DNA from: Gammaproteobacteria bacterium UBA2955 | GTDB lineage: Bacteria; Pseudomonadota; Gammaproteobacteria; Pseudomonadales; Azotimanducaceae | DNA: 21,906 bases | NCBI GenBank assembly: GCA_002348825.1 | Contig: DEBN01000160.1 | Coordinates: 4,696 to 26,601, forward strand | Direction: 5' to 3' | In this document: positions 1 to 8,874 of the stretch, one piece after another | How the letters are laid out: each line of letters begins with the position of its first letter | Numbering within the stretch: position 1 is the stretch's first letter | The notes under the pieces: model-generated | Seen by the model: only the letters and a program-made list of their open reading frames with translations | The model's database searches: none | What the model was told of the DNA's origin: nothing | Translations under genes and position numbers: made by a program

Positions 1-127
1 TACACCGCGGTAAACTCTGCGCGCAAAGAATGTGGTGTCGAGATATATTTCGCCTATCGGTATTGATACTTATGCGCCGAGGCTGAAACGGACCGCCATA
101 GAACGACAGGTAAAGGGGAGCTGGGTA

Positions 128-1096
128 ATGACAGATTTTGTGCGGACTGCAGAAGAAAATTTTCAAAATTTGCAGGACTTTACCTATGCGCCTAATTATC
201 ACATGTGGCAGGACTTGCGCATGCATTATGTGGATGAAGGCCCGAAAGACGGGCCGGTAATGTTGCTCATGCATGGCATGCCGACTTGGTCGTATTTGTA
301 TCGCAACATGATCCCCGGGTTGGTGGCCGCCGGATACCGCTGCATTGCGCCGGATCACCTTGGTTTTGGCCGCTCGGATAAACCCACGGATGTGCATTGG
401 TATACGATCGCGCGGCATACAGAGGTGTTAACGTCGCTCATCGTCGAACTGGACTTACACAATATTTCCCTAGTGTGTCAGGACTGGGGCGGGCCCACTG
501 GGTTAGCTCAGGCGGCAATGATGCCCGAACGTTTTGATCACTTGGTAATCATGAATACCTGGCTGCACCATCCGGAGTATGAATATTCCGAGGGCATAGC
601 GCGTTGGAACGCGAACTGGCACGAGGGCGGCAATTTCGATCGAGCAGAGCCTGATTTGGCGCTAATGATGGTCATGTCTGCTGGACTTATGTCCCGAGAA
701 CAATACGTGCCTGCGTTTATGCACGGTAAAGATCCTAAATTGAGTGGTGCGGCGGCGGCTATGTATCGGGGTTTTTCTGCGCCATATAAGGGTTTGCCGG
801 ACGCGGGATACAACGGGTTTAGGCGTTTTCCCTTGTCGATCCCGTTGGACAGCTTGGATAACGGCAACGCCGCCGCACAAACCTTGCACTATAAAACGCT
901 CTTGAGCTGGAACAAGGGCTGCCATTTTATTTGGGGTTGTATGGATGATGTCTTTGTTGAGAGTTGGGGTCGGCAATGGGCGCGGCAAATGAATGCGCCC
1001 TTCGACGCTGTTGCGGAAGCCGGCCATTTTCCGCAAAACACCCATGGCGAAAAACTGGTTGAACTGATTCTGCAGGGTCGTCGCAAGGTCGCGTGA
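128..1096 (+). CDS. Haloalkane dehalogenase, HLD-I (DhlA-like) subfamily
   Basis: An alpha/beta-hydrolase of 322 residues that should hydrolyse carbon-halogen bonds in haloalkanes to an alcohol plus halide, in the cytoplasm. Visible motifs are HGMPTWSYLYR at about residues 49-59, the nucleophile elbow CQDWGG with Asp119 followed by halide-binding Trp120, acid Asp273 (GCMDD) and His300 (AGHF). The order Asp-Asp-His with the acid after the cap matches HLD-I, and length is close to DhlA (310). Cap Trp160 or Trp164 could be the second halide ligand. The start at 128 is chosen because AAGGGGAG lies at 113-120; an in-frame GTG at 32 lacks such a site. One oddity is Met51 where DhlA has Glu56. It heads a plus-strand run and overlaps the next gene by one base. 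An epoxide hydrolase is the main alternative, but the PTWSYLYR and QDWGG context favours a dehalogenase. The natural substrate is unknown. Confidence 0.85.
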   Translation: MTDFVRTAEENFQNLQDFTYAPNYHMWQDLRMHYVDEGPKDGPVMLLMHGMPTWSYLYRNMIPGLVAAGYRCIAPDHLGFGRSDKPTDVHWYTIARHTEVLTSLIVELDLHNISLVCQDWGGPTGLAQAAMMPERFDHLVIMNTWLHHPEYEYSEGIARWNANWHEGGNFDRAEPDLALMMVMSAGLMSREQYVPAFMHGKDPKLSGAAAAMYRGFSAPYKGLPDAGYNGFRRFPLSIPLDSLDNGNAAAQTLHYKTLLSWNKGCHFIWGCMDDVFVESWGRQWARQMNAPFDAVAEAGHFPQNTHGEKLVELILQGRRKVA

Positions 1097-2559
1097 TGAC
1101 GCATCCCGCACTTCCAGATTGGCTTAAATACCAAGCTTTGATCAACGGCGCTTGGGTGCCCGCCGAGGATGGCCGTTGTTTTGATGTGGTCAATCCGGCG
1201 AGTCAAAGCGTGATCGCTCGGGTTGCTAATTGTGGTGCTGCGGAAACAGTCGCAGCCATTGATGCCGCCAGTAATGCACAAGCGCGATGGGCGGCACGGC
1301 CGGCTAAAGAGAAGGCGGCGTTATTGCGACGCTGGTTCGATTTGGTCATGGCGCAACAGGAGCAGTTGGCTCAGCTGTTGACTTTAGAACAGGGTAAGCC
1401 GCTGGCTGAGGCTAGGGCGGAGATTGCCTATGGTGCCAGCTATATCGAATGGTTTAGCGAAGAGGCGAAACGCATCTATGGCCACACGATTCCCGGGCCA
1501 AGTGCCGACAAGCGTGTCATAACGCTAAAGCAGCCTGTTGGGGTTGTGGCGTGTATTACGCCGTGGAATTTTCCGAATGCCATGTTGACACGAAAAATTG
1601 CGCCGGCCTTGGCCGCTGGATGCACTGTGGTGTGCAAGCCCGCGAACGAGACGCCGTTATCAGCACTGGCGTTAGCGGATCTCGCCATGCAGGCGGGTAT
1701 TCCAGATGGTGTCATTAATGTCCTTTGTGGCGAAACAGAAGCGATCGGCCAGGCGCTGACGCGTAGCACCAAGGTGCGCAAGCTGACTTTTACGGGTTCT
1801 ACCCGTGTGGGCAAAATGCTCGCAGCGGACTGTGCGGCCACTATGAAGCGAACAACAATGGAATTGGGTGGCAACGCGCCGTTTATCGTCTTCGCCGATG
1901 CGGATCTGGACGCCGCGGTGGCTGGAGCGGTTGCGTCAAAATACCGCAATGCCGGACAGACCTGTGTTTGTGCTAATCGTATTCTTGTTCACGATGAAAT
2001 TTATGACGCGTTTGTCGAGAAGCTGGCACGTAGTGTCGAGGCGTTTGAATTAGGCGACGGCAGCCAAGCCGGCGTGACGATGGGTCCATTGATTCATCGA
2101 GGTGCGGCGGAAAAAGTTGCCAGTTTGGTGAGCGACGCTGTGGCGCAGGGTGCGCGCGTGCGCAGTGGTTGTGGCCCGTCGAGCTTGGGCGCAGGTTTTA
2201 TAGAGCCCGGGGTGTTGACCGATGTGACCCCACTGATGCGCGTCGCTCAGGAGGAGATCTTCGGCCCCATCGCGCCGCTATTGCGTTTCAGTTCGGAGGC
2301 CGAGGCGATACATCTTGCGAACGACACTCAGGCTGGTTTGGCAGCGTATTTTTATACCGCTGACGCGGCGCGCATGGTGCGGGTCGCCGAGGCGCTGGAA
2401 TACGGTATTGTCGGCGTTAATGAGGGTATTGTGTCGAATGAAATGGCGCCGTTTGGCGGGATCAAAGAATCGGGCAACGGGCGCGAGGGGTCGCGTTACG
2501 GACTGGATGACTATTTAGAGATCAAGTACCTCTGTGTAGGGGGGATCGGATCGATTTGA
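1096..2559 (+). CDS. gabD: NAD(P)-dependent aldehyde dehydrogenase, succinate-semialdehyde dehydrogenase type
   Basis: Aldehyde dehydrogenase superfamily enzyme of 487 residues, oxidising an aldehyde to the carboxylate with NAD(P)+. The family signature is complete: ITPWNFP near residues 154-160, FTGSTRVGK near 232-240, general base Glu256 in MELGGN, and catalytic Cys290 in GQTCVCANR. The paired Cys290/Cys292 and the C-terminal PFGGIKESG...GREGSRYG are typical of GabD-type succinate-semialdehyde dehydrogenases (E. coli GabD, 482 residues). The start is ATG 1096, which shares its A with the upstream TGA stop (TGATG), implying translational coupling to the dehalogenase; a GTG at 1093 is also possible. 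The symbol reflects family only. In this operon the substrate may be an aldehyde from the neighbouring pathway rather than succinate semialdehyde. Confidence 0.87.
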   Translation: MTHPALPDWLKYQALINGAWVPAEDGRCFDVVNPASQSVIARVANCGAAETVAAIDAASNAQARWAARPAKEKAALLRRWFDLVMAQQEQLAQLLTLEQGKPLAEARAEIAYGASYIEWFSEEAKRIYGHTIPGPSADKRVITLKQPVGVVACITPWNFPNAMLTRKIAPALAAGCTVVCKPANETPLSALALADLAMQAGIPDGVINVLCGETEAIGQALTRSTKVRKLTFTGSTRVGKMLAADCAATMKRTTMELGGNAPFIVFADADLDAAVAGAVASKYRNAGQTCVCANRILVHDEIYDAFVEKLARSVEAFELGDGSQAGVTMGPLIHRGAAEKVASLVSDAVAQGARVRSGCGPSSLGAGFIEPGVLTDVTPLMRVAQEEIFGPIAPLLRFSSEAEAIHLANDTQAGLAAYFYTADAARMVRVAEALEYGIVGVNEGIVSNEMAPFGGIKESGNGREGSRYGLDDYLEIKYLCVGGIGSI

Positions 2560-2629
2560 GCGTGGTTGAACGCAGGGCACGAATACGACTTGTGCGCACC
2601 GACGCGTTGTGGGTTTTTGGGAGAGACCG

Positions 2630-3835
2630 ATGGATATAGGGTTTGCGCCGCACTACGAAAAGTTCCGCGATGAGGTTCGGCGATTTCTTGACGACAACCT
2701 GACGGATGATCTTAGGGATGCGCAACGCCTGTGTCCTGGGATTTTTCTAGACTACGAGCACAACATTGTCTGGCACCGCATTTTGCACAAACAGGGCTGG
2801 ATCGCTCCCAGCTGGCCTCAAGAGTACGGTGGTACCGGATGGGATTTAATGCAGCGCTACATCTGGTCTATTGAGAAAGCTGAGGCCAACGCACCAGACA
2901 CCGCCCCCATGGGATTGGGTATGTGCGGCCCCATGTTGATTGGCTGTGGTACCCAAGCGCAGAAGGACGAATACCTGCCGCGTATTCTCTCAGGCGAAGA
3001 CTATTGGTGTCAGGGTTACTCGGAGCCCGGCTCTGGTTCCGACTTAGCCAGTCTAAAATTACGCGCGACGTCGGATGGCGATGATTTTGTGCTTAATGGC
3101 AGCAAAATCTGGACCTCTCATGCGCATTACGCGAACAAAATGTTTTTACTCGTGCGCAGTGACGACAGCGGTAAACCGCAAGAGGGCATTACCTTTCTGC
3201 TGATGGATATGCACACCCCAGGTGTGCGGGTAGAACCCATCGTCTTTGCGTCGGGCAGCCACGAGGTGAATCAGGTTTTCTTTGACGACGTCAGAGTGTC
3301 CAAGCGCAATATCGTGGGCGCAGAGAATAAAGGCTGGCAGGTCGCGAAATATTTGTTGGAGTTTGAGCGCGGCGGTTCCACCGGCGGCAATGCGGCGCGA
3401 AAAGTGGCGTTGCAAAGGGTGCGTAAACTGGCTGAGTCGATCGCTCTGGATACTGGCACGGTTGCGGAAGATCCAGCGTTTAAGCGTCAACTGGAAGAGG
3501 CCGAAGTGCAGTTGGAAGCGATCCAGTACACAGAATTTAGATTGATGGCCGCGCTGTCGAAAGGCCAGAACCCGGGACCAGAGTCGTCGGTAATGAAGGC
3601 GTTATCGGCCAAGGTGCAACAGCAGATAAGCGAATTAGCGGTGACCGCAACGGGCCACTACGCGGGAGTGCACCAGCCGCAAGCGCGCTCGGTAGGCAGT
3701 AATGTCGCAATGGTCGGCCCAGAAGCCGGCGTGATGGCGTTTACCAATTACTTTAACTTTCGTGCCAGTTCCATTGCCGGTGGTAGTGACGAGGTGCAGA
3801 GAAACATTATGGCTAAGTTGGTGCTCGGACTGTGA
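2630..3835 (+). CDS. Acyl-CoA dehydrogenase family protein
   Basis: FAD-dependent flavoprotein of 401 residues that introduces a 2,3-double bond into an acyl-CoA and passes electrons to ETF. The N-terminal helical domain runs to about residue 120. The FAD/substrate signature SEPGSGSDLASL is at 131-142, KIWTSHAHYA follows in the beta domain, and the C-terminal helical domain ends with GGSDEVQRNIMAKLVLGL, equivalent to the classical GGTxEIQRNIIAxRVLG. The start at 2630 is preceded by GGGAG at 2619-2623; an upstream in-frame GTG at 2609 has no site. Sequence style resembles the FadE branches of steroid, terpenoid and branched-acid degraders rather than short-chain Bcd enzymes, so the substrate may be bulky. 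It lies 70 bases after the aldehyde dehydrogenase and overlaps the next gene by four bases. The exact acyl-CoA is not predictable. Confidence 0.88.
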   Translation: MDIGFAPHYEKFRDEVRRFLDDNLTDDLRDAQRLCPGIFLDYEHNIVWHRILHKQGWIAPSWPQEYGGTGWDLMQRYIWSIEKAEANAPDTAPMGLGMCGPMLIGCGTQAQKDEYLPRILSGEDYWCQGYSEPGSGSDLASLKLRATSDGDDFVLNGSKIWTSHAHYANKMFLLVRSDDSGKPQEGITFLLMDMHTPGVRVEPIVFASGSHEVNQVFFDDVRVSKRNIVGAENKGWQVAKYLLEFERGGSTGGNAARKVALQRVRKLAESIALDTGTVAEDPAFKRQLEEAEVQLEAIQYTEFRLMAALSKGQNPGPESSVMKALSAKVQQQISELAVTATGHYAGVHQPQARSVGSNVAMVGPEAGVMAFTNYFNFRASSIAGGSDEVQRNIMAKLVLGL

Positions 3836-6294
3836 ATCATCCTTTTTCTCCAGAGGCGCTCGCCGCCGCTGAGGCTTTGGTAGGCCAGATGACCTTGGTC
3901 GAAAAAGCCGATTTTTGTTCCGGCCAGAATTTTTGGCACCTGGCGGATCTGCCGCGACTGGGTATCGAAAAAATTATGGTCACGGATGGTCCCCATGGAC
4001 TGCGTAAGCAGGCGCAACAGGCAGACCACCTCGGCGCTCATCGCAGCGTTGCAGCGACCTGTTTTCCGACCGCGTCGGCTCTGGCCAGTTCCTGGGATAT
4101 GGAGCTCATTCAGCGCGTTGGCGAGGCCTTAGGCGAGACCTGTGTTGATGAGGACGTCAGTGTGCTATTGGGCCCGGGTTTGAATATCAAGCGTAACCCG
4201 CTGTGTGGGCGTAACTTCGAATACTTTTCCGAGGACCCGTTCTTAAACGGTCACATCGCCGGCAGTTTAGTTCGAGGTATTCAATCTCAGGGCGTTGGTG
4301 CTTGCTTAAAGCACTTTGCGGTAAACAACCAAGAGCGCGGCCGCATGTATATGGACGCCATCGTCGATGACCGTACCCTTCGCGAGATTTACCTAAAGGG
4401 TTTTGAGATCGCGGTTAAGACGTCAAAGCCGTGGACTGTAATGTGTGCATATAACCGTTTAAACGGGGTCTATTGCAGCGAGCATGACTGGCTATTAAAT
4501 CAGGTGCTGCGCGAAGAGTGGGGTTTTGACGGCGCAGTTATGACGGACTGGGGCGCGACCAACGATCGAGTACTTGGCGTTAAAGCTGGGCTTGATTTAG
4601 AGATGCCCAACAGTGGCGGTATCACCGATGGTCTGGTGGCTGCAGCAGTGCAGGCTGGCGAATTAGACGAGGCCGCATTGGACCGGGTCGTTGTGCGCAA
4701 CGTCGCCTTAAGTCTGTCGGCGAAGCACCGACAAACCCGGTCAATAGCCGCTGATCCCGACGTTCAGCACCAACTGGCCCGAGATACTGCGGCGCAATGT
4801 TGTGTGTTGCTGAAGAACGACGATGGGTTGCTGCCACTGACGACTCGCCAGTCTATTGCACTGATCGGCGCATTTGCAGAAAAGCCGAGATTTCAGGGCG
4901 CAGGCAGTTCCCAGGTACGTCCGACAAAGGTCGACACGCTCGCTGCCGTGTTGGCTGAGTACACGCAATCGATCACCTACGCCGCAGGATACGACCCCGT
5001 TTACAGCGAACCGAATCAAGCGCTCATCGACGAGGCCGTGAATGCCGCCGCTGTTGCTGATGTTGCCGTAGTGTTTGCGGGACTGCCGGGAATTTACGAG
5101 TCTGAGGGCTTCGACCGCGAGCATATGCAGTTGCCACCGCAGCACGATGCGTTGATTCAGGCAGTGGCAGCGGCTAACCCACGCACTGTTGTTGTGCTCG
5201 CCAACGGCGCGCCGGTAGAAATGCCCTGGGTGGCTGAGGTTGGTGCGGTGCTCGAGGCTTATCTCGGCGGTCAAGCCGCGGGTGGCGGTATCGCCGACGT
5301 GTTGATGGGAAAGCAGAACCCCAGCGGTAAATTAGCAGAAACCTTTGCTGAGCAACTGGCAGATATTCCTTCGCAGCCCTGGTTCCCGGGTGCGTATCGA
5401 CAGATGCAGTATCGCGAAGGCTTGTATGTGGGCTATCGTTACTTCGATACCGCCCAGAGATCGGTGTTGTTCCCGTTTGGCCATGGGTTGAGCTATACCC
5501 GATTCGATCTGCCACAGGCTATCTTGTCAAACGATACATTGACTGCCCAGGGCTCGGTCACCTTAACTGTGGAGGTGCAGAACACGGGTGCCGTGGCGGG
5601 TGCGGAGGTCGTACAAGTTTATCGCCACATGAAGAACAGCACAGTGCACCGCCCCGAACAGGAGCTTTGCGGATTTGCCAAGCTGCACTTGGCCGCGGGT
5701 GCCAGCGGGTCGGTGAACATTCAGTTAATGCCGGAAAGCTTTCAGATCTTTGACCACGGCGCACAATGCTGGGTTTTGGAAGCCGGCGCGGTGGAGTTGC
5801 GTGTCGGCGTCTCCAGTCGCGACATTCGGGTGACAAAAATGTTGAACGTAGCCTCGGTGGATGTGCCCAGCAGTCTGGCGACTGCAGTTTCGGCCCCCGA
5901 GTTTCTGCCTGCAGATGCGTCTCAGGGATTAGCCGTCTCGGATTTGGCGTTTGCGCAAATGTTGAATGCGCCGATACCTCGACGCGAAGCCGCACGCCCT
6001 TTCCACCGCAATTCGTCTGTGGGTGAACTGGGTGCGACATGGCTCGGCTCACAGCTTCGAGCGAAGCTCACCAATGCCTTTTTGGGGGGTATGGGCTTGG
6101 CTAAGGCCGACGCGACCACGCGCAAAATGTTCACTGAAATGGCCGAAAATATGCCGTTACGGGCGATTGTGCTATTTCAGCGCGGTAAAGTCAGTTTCGC
6201 GCAAATCGATTGTTTGTTGGCGTTGTTGAATGGCCGCTATGTCGAGGCCCTGCGGCGTGGCTGGACGATCTGGCGCGACCGCAGAGGTCACTGA
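3832..6294 (+). CDS. Glycoside hydrolase family 3 beta-glucosidase, cytosolic
   Basis: A retaining beta-glycosidase of 820 residues. The TIM barrel carries TDGPHGLR near residues 51-58, the conserved LKHFAVNNQE around 159-168, and nucleophile Asp239 in VMTDWGA. A second alpha/beta sandwich domain (roughly 330-540) and a C-terminal fibronectin-III-like domain (roughly 575-665, HRPEQELCGF) follow. An additional helical tail of about 130 residues contains MPLRAIVLF and LLNGRYVEALRRG, as in some bacterial Bgl enzymes. There is no signal peptide, so it acts in the cytoplasm on an imported glycoside. It starts with GTG overlapping the upstream TGA (GTGA), so translation is coupled to the acyl-CoA dehydrogenase. 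A cytosolic glycosidase inside a dehydrogenase operon suggests the substrate enters as a glycoside, but the aglycone is unknown. Confidence 0.9.
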   Translation: MNHPFSPEALAAAEALVGQMTLVEKADFCSGQNFWHLADLPRLGIEKIMVTDGPHGLRKQAQQADHLGAHRSVAATCFPTASALASSWDMELIQRVGEALGETCVDEDVSVLLGPGLNIKRNPLCGRNFEYFSEDPFLNGHIAGSLVRGIQSQGVGACLKHFAVNNQERGRMYMDAIVDDRTLREIYLKGFEIAVKTSKPWTVMCAYNRLNGVYCSEHDWLLNQVLREEWGFDGAVMTDWGATNDRVLGVKAGLDLEMPNSGGITDGLVAAAVQAGELDEAALDRVVVRNVALSLSAKHRQTRSIAADPDVQHQLARDTAAQCCVLLKNDDGLLPLTTRQSIALIGAFAEKPRFQGAGSSQVRPTKVDTLAAVLAEYTQSITYAAGYDPVYSEPNQALIDEAVNAAAVADVAVVFAGLPGIYESEGFDREHMQLPPQHDALIQAVAAANPRTVVVLANGAPVEMPWVAEVGAVLEAYLGGQAAGGGIADVLMGKQNPSGKLAETFAEQLADIPSQPWFPGAYRQMQYREGLYVGYRYFDTAQRSVLFPFGHGLSYTRFDLPQAILSNDTLTAQGSVTLTVEVQNTGAVAGAEVVQVYRHMKNSTVHRPEQELCGFAKLHLAAGASGSVNIQLMPESFQIFDHGAQCWVLEAGAVELRVGVSSRDIRVTKMLNVASVDVPSSLATAVSAPEFLPADASQGLAVSDLAFAQMLNAPIPRREAARPFHRNSSVGELGATWLGSQLRAKLTNAFLGGMGLAKADATTRKMFTEMAENMPLRAIVLFQRGKVSFAQIDCLLALLNGRYVEALRRGWTIWRDRRGH

Positions 6295-6329
6295 ACGAGT
6301 TACGTAAATTATTTCTTGGAGGGTTAAGC

Positions 6330-7424
6330 ATGTCTGCTCATAAATACGCGGTGTCGCCGGCGGATGGACCGATCGCGGTAACCGGCGCCAGCGGCTATAT
6401 CGGTTCTTGGATTGTTTACGATTGTATGCAGCAGGGCTACGAGGTGCGCGCCTGCGTGCGCGATGCCAGTAATCCGGCCAAGACCGCTCACTTGCTCGAT
6501 CTGAACAATGACGGTTTGCGTGGTCAGGTGTCGCTGTACGAGGCGGATTTGTTTAAGCCGAGTAGCTACGACGAGGCCTTTAAGGGTTGCTCCGCAGTGA
6601 TCCATGCGGGGGCAACGGTGGGTTTTAACCGCGAAACGCCACAACAAGTCTACGACGGCTGTTTCAAAGAAAACGCCCATGTGATCGAGTCGGTCAAACG
6701 CTCAGGGAGCGTAAAACGATTTGTCTTTACTTCGTCTTTTGCGGCCGTTGGACATCCGCGTCCCGAAGGTTATGTGTTTACTGAGAAAGATTGGTGTGGC
6801 GATAACGTAGATGCCTATAAAGGCCGCTGGAGCGAAGAGCAGATTGCTAAAGATCGCGATATTGCTTATGCCATGGCCAAAGCCAATACCGAGAAACTCA
6901 TCTATGCGGAAGCCGAGGCCGACGGCGGTTTTGAAGCACTGGCGATTCTGCCGTTACACGTTATTGGGCCGTTGATCGCGAGCAACAATGACCAAGGCTG
7001 GAGCTGGCAAAATCACATCAAGCGCATGATGCAGGGGCAGCCTTACAAAGGCGGGCGCGAAGGGCGCATGTTATGGAATTGTGTGGATGTGCGAGATGTC
7101 GCCCGTGCGCACCGTTTGTGTATGGAGACCACCGAGGGCGCGAACGGCAGTCGTTATATCCTCGCGGCGGCGGATCGCAGCGGCGAGTTATTTACCTGGC
7201 AGTTGCAAGCGCTGCTGCAATCCCTGTTCCCTATGGTTGACGAAATCGGCGGCGAGCCGATGCAGGCAGACAATGATGAAGTACCGGCTAAGCCGACCTA
7301 TGACGCGCCGCGCGCGTATTGCCTGCTGGCGAAGCAAGAACTCGGTCTGGAGACCTTCGATCTAGAAACCACTGTCAGAGATACCGTGGATTCCTACTAT
7401 GCGGTCGGTTTGCTGGGTGACTGA
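6330..7424 (+). CDS. NAD-dependent epimerase/dehydratase, extended SDR of dihydroflavonol-reductase type
   Basis: Extended short-chain dehydrogenase/reductase of 364 residues. The Rossmann motif TGASGYIG gives Gly19, Gly22 and Gly25. The catalytic Ser is in FTSSFAAVG (about 135-136), and Tyr180 and Lys184 come from YAMAK. The overall pattern, including ADLFKPSSYDEAFKGCSAVIHAGA and VDVRDVARAH, is that of the dihydroflavonol-4-reductase, cinnamoyl-CoA reductase and 3-beta-hydroxysteroid dehydrogenase group, which interconvert hydroxyl and carbonyl groups on ring or phenylpropanoid substrates with NAD(P)H. The start at 6330 is set by TTGGAGGG at 6317-6323; a longer in-frame opening from 6210 lies inside the GH3 gene. 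It follows the GH3 gene by 35 bases and is probably the last gene of the plus-strand run. The substrate is not identifiable. Confidence 0.83.
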   Translation: MSAHKYAVSPADGPIAVTGASGYIGSWIVYDCMQQGYEVRACVRDASNPAKTAHLLDLNNDGLRGQVSLYEADLFKPSSYDEAFKGCSAVIHAGATVGFNRETPQQVYDGCFKENAHVIESVKRSGSVKRFVFTSSFAAVGHPRPEGYVFTEKDWCGDNVDAYKGRWSEEQIAKDRDIAYAMAKANTEKLIYAEAEADGGFEALAILPLHVIGPLIASNNDQGWSWQNHIKRMMQGQPYKGGREGRMLWNCVDVRDVARAHRLCMETTEGANGSRYILAAADRSGELFTWQLQALLQSLFPMVDEIGGEPMQADNDEVPAKPTYDAPRAYCLLAKQELGLETFDLETTVRDTVDSYYAVGLLGD

Positions 7425-7443
7425 ACCGAGCGGTTAGTTCAGT
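7420..7443. terminator. Inverted repeat between convergent genes, possible weak bidirectional terminator
   Basis: ACTGAAC at 7420-7426 pairs perfectly with GTTCAGT at 7437-7443 around a 10-base loop. The repeat contains the stop codons of both the plus-strand SDR and the minus-strand carotenoid oxygenase, which are only nine bases apart. Neither side has a run of T residues, so intrinsic termination would be weak. The position is the main support. Confidence 0.35.
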
Positions 7444-8777
7444 TGCCGGTCCTCTATCCAGTTGCCGTGGGCGCCATAGGGTACCGGATAGGGCAGTTCA
7501 ATGCTGGCCACTGGCGCCGCTGCAAAGTTGTCGGCGTCAATGATGACGAGTTTCGATTTATTGGCGTGCTCGTTGTGCACTAAGCACATAACCCAACCAT
7601 CGTTTTCAGCTTTTGAAGATGGAACCGGTGCGTACACGGGTTCTGCGCCGCGGGTGCCCGCGCCCAAGTCGTGCTCATTACAGTGGCCGCTGATTAAATC
7701 GTACTGGTAGAGCTTGGGTCCATAGCTTGGCTCCTCGCTGTTGCCTTCGCCATCCAGGGCCATTAAGTAGCCAAATTGGCTTTGTTGGCCGACGAAGCGG
7801 TCGTTTACTCGGCCAAAGTCACCGGGACGGTCGTCGACCTTCTCCTCTGTAACTTGACCCGTGGCGAGGTTGATCTGCCAGCGGTGCAGACGTGACACTT
7901 CAGAAAAGTCCCCAGAGTCGGCGCCAAAGGCAGAATTCTGCTTCGATACGAACAAAGTGATGATGTCGCCCTGTTCCCAGGCGTTGACCTGATGAAATAC
8001 GTAGCAGGGATTGATCTCAAACCAACGAATATCCTCGGCGCAACCGTTGCGGGGCATAACGCCCAGACGCGCCTGATTTTCGCGCTTGAAGCGGAACGGG
8101 ATGCCGCTGGCCAGTAAGTTGAGATCCAACGCCAGAGGCAAATCCATAAAAATGACGTAGTTCTCGGTGATGTTGAAGTCATGCATCATGACCATTTCGG
8201 GCAGTTCGATACCCTCGATCTGTTTCAGTTTGCCATCCGCTCCAACTCGAATGTACTGCAAATAAGGCTGTTCAAAGGAGAAATAACTGAACGCCAGCAA
8301 CTCGCCGGTAAGCGGGCAAATTTTTGGGTGTGCGGTCATCGAGCAGGTCAGAGCGCCATCGAAGTTTTCATACCCAACGGTGTTTAGGTCGGCATCAATT
8401 GTCCAAGGCCAGTGCGCCTCTTCCAGACATAGAATTTTTTTGTTGTGGGCCATGATGTGGGTGTTGCCCTTACCACGGCGTAAATCTCCCAGTCCGGCCA
8501 TTGGATCGGTGAGTGGATCGGTGATGTCGGGTGTCTGCACAAAGCGGTTGCGATACCACAGGGCGTTGCCATTTTGGATGCGAATGCCATGCACCATGCC
8601 GTCTCCGAGAAACCAATGATCGCCGCTGCCCGATGCAGGATTAGGCCCAGTGCGCACATAGACGCCGTTCAGTTCAGGTGGAATGCTGCCTTCAACTTTG
8701 AGTTCAGTGGTGTCGTGCTCTTGCTGGGTTGGCGCCCAATTGCCGCGCAGGAACCAGGCCGTTTTTTGCTTTTCCAT
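7434..8777 (-). CDS. Carotenoid cleavage oxygenase family protein (RPE65/CCD fold)
   Basis: Non-heme Fe(II) dioxygenase of 447 residues that cleaves a carbon-carbon double bond of an apocarotenoid or stilbene-like substrate to two carbonyl products. The seven-bladed propeller family is marked by GVYVRTGPNP near the N-terminus, HWFLGDGMVHGI, and four metal His: His150 (MTAHPK), His199 (MMHDFN), His262 (FHQVNAWE) and His437 (YGAHGNW). The start at 8777 is chosen because GGGGAG lies six or so bases upstream on the minus strand; an ATG at 8807 lacks a ribosome site. By eye, the Lys used by lignostilbene-cleaving members for a phenolic hydroxyl is Glu here (LEEAHW), which mildly favours an apocarotenoid-like substrate. 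It lies about 100 bases downstream of the desaturase gene on the same strand. Confidence 0.88.
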   Translation of the reverse strand: MEKQKTAWFLRGNWAPTQQEHDTTELKVEGSIPPELNGVYVRTGPNPASGSGDHWFLGDGMVHGIRIQNGNALWYRNRFVQTPDITDPLTDPMAGLGDLRRGKGNTHIMAHNKKILCLEEAHWPWTIDADLNTVGYENFDGALTCSMTAHPKICPLTGELLAFSYFSFEQPYLQYIRVGADGKLKQIEGIELPEMVMMHDFNITENYVIFMDLPLALDLNLLASGIPFRFKRENQARLGVMPRNGCAEDIRWFEINPCYVFHQVNAWEQGDIITLFVSKQNSAFGADSGDFSEVSRLHRWQINLATGQVTEEKVDDRPGDFGRVNDRFVGQQSQFGYLMALDGEGNSEEPSYGPKLYQYDLISGHCNEHDLGAGTRGAEPVYAPVPSSKAENDGWVMCLVHNEHANKSKLVIIDADNFAAAPVASIELPYPVPYGAHGNWIEDRQLN

Positions 8778-8874
8778 ACTCGCTCCCCAACGATATTTAA
8801 TCGACATATTGAGGGGAGTTGAGCGCGAATGCCAGCGCCTAATTATTGCTTGCTAGACGAGCCTTGTTGTTGGT

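Noticed and set aside
1..66. Open frame from the window edge ending in TGA at 64-66, possibly the tail of an upstream gene
   Set aside because: Only 21 codons are visible, with no recognisable motif; too short to support a gene.
5558..6052. 164-codon minus-strand frame inside the GH3 gene
   Set aside because: Pro/Arg/Ser-rich shadow of a well-supported coding region, with no motif of its own.
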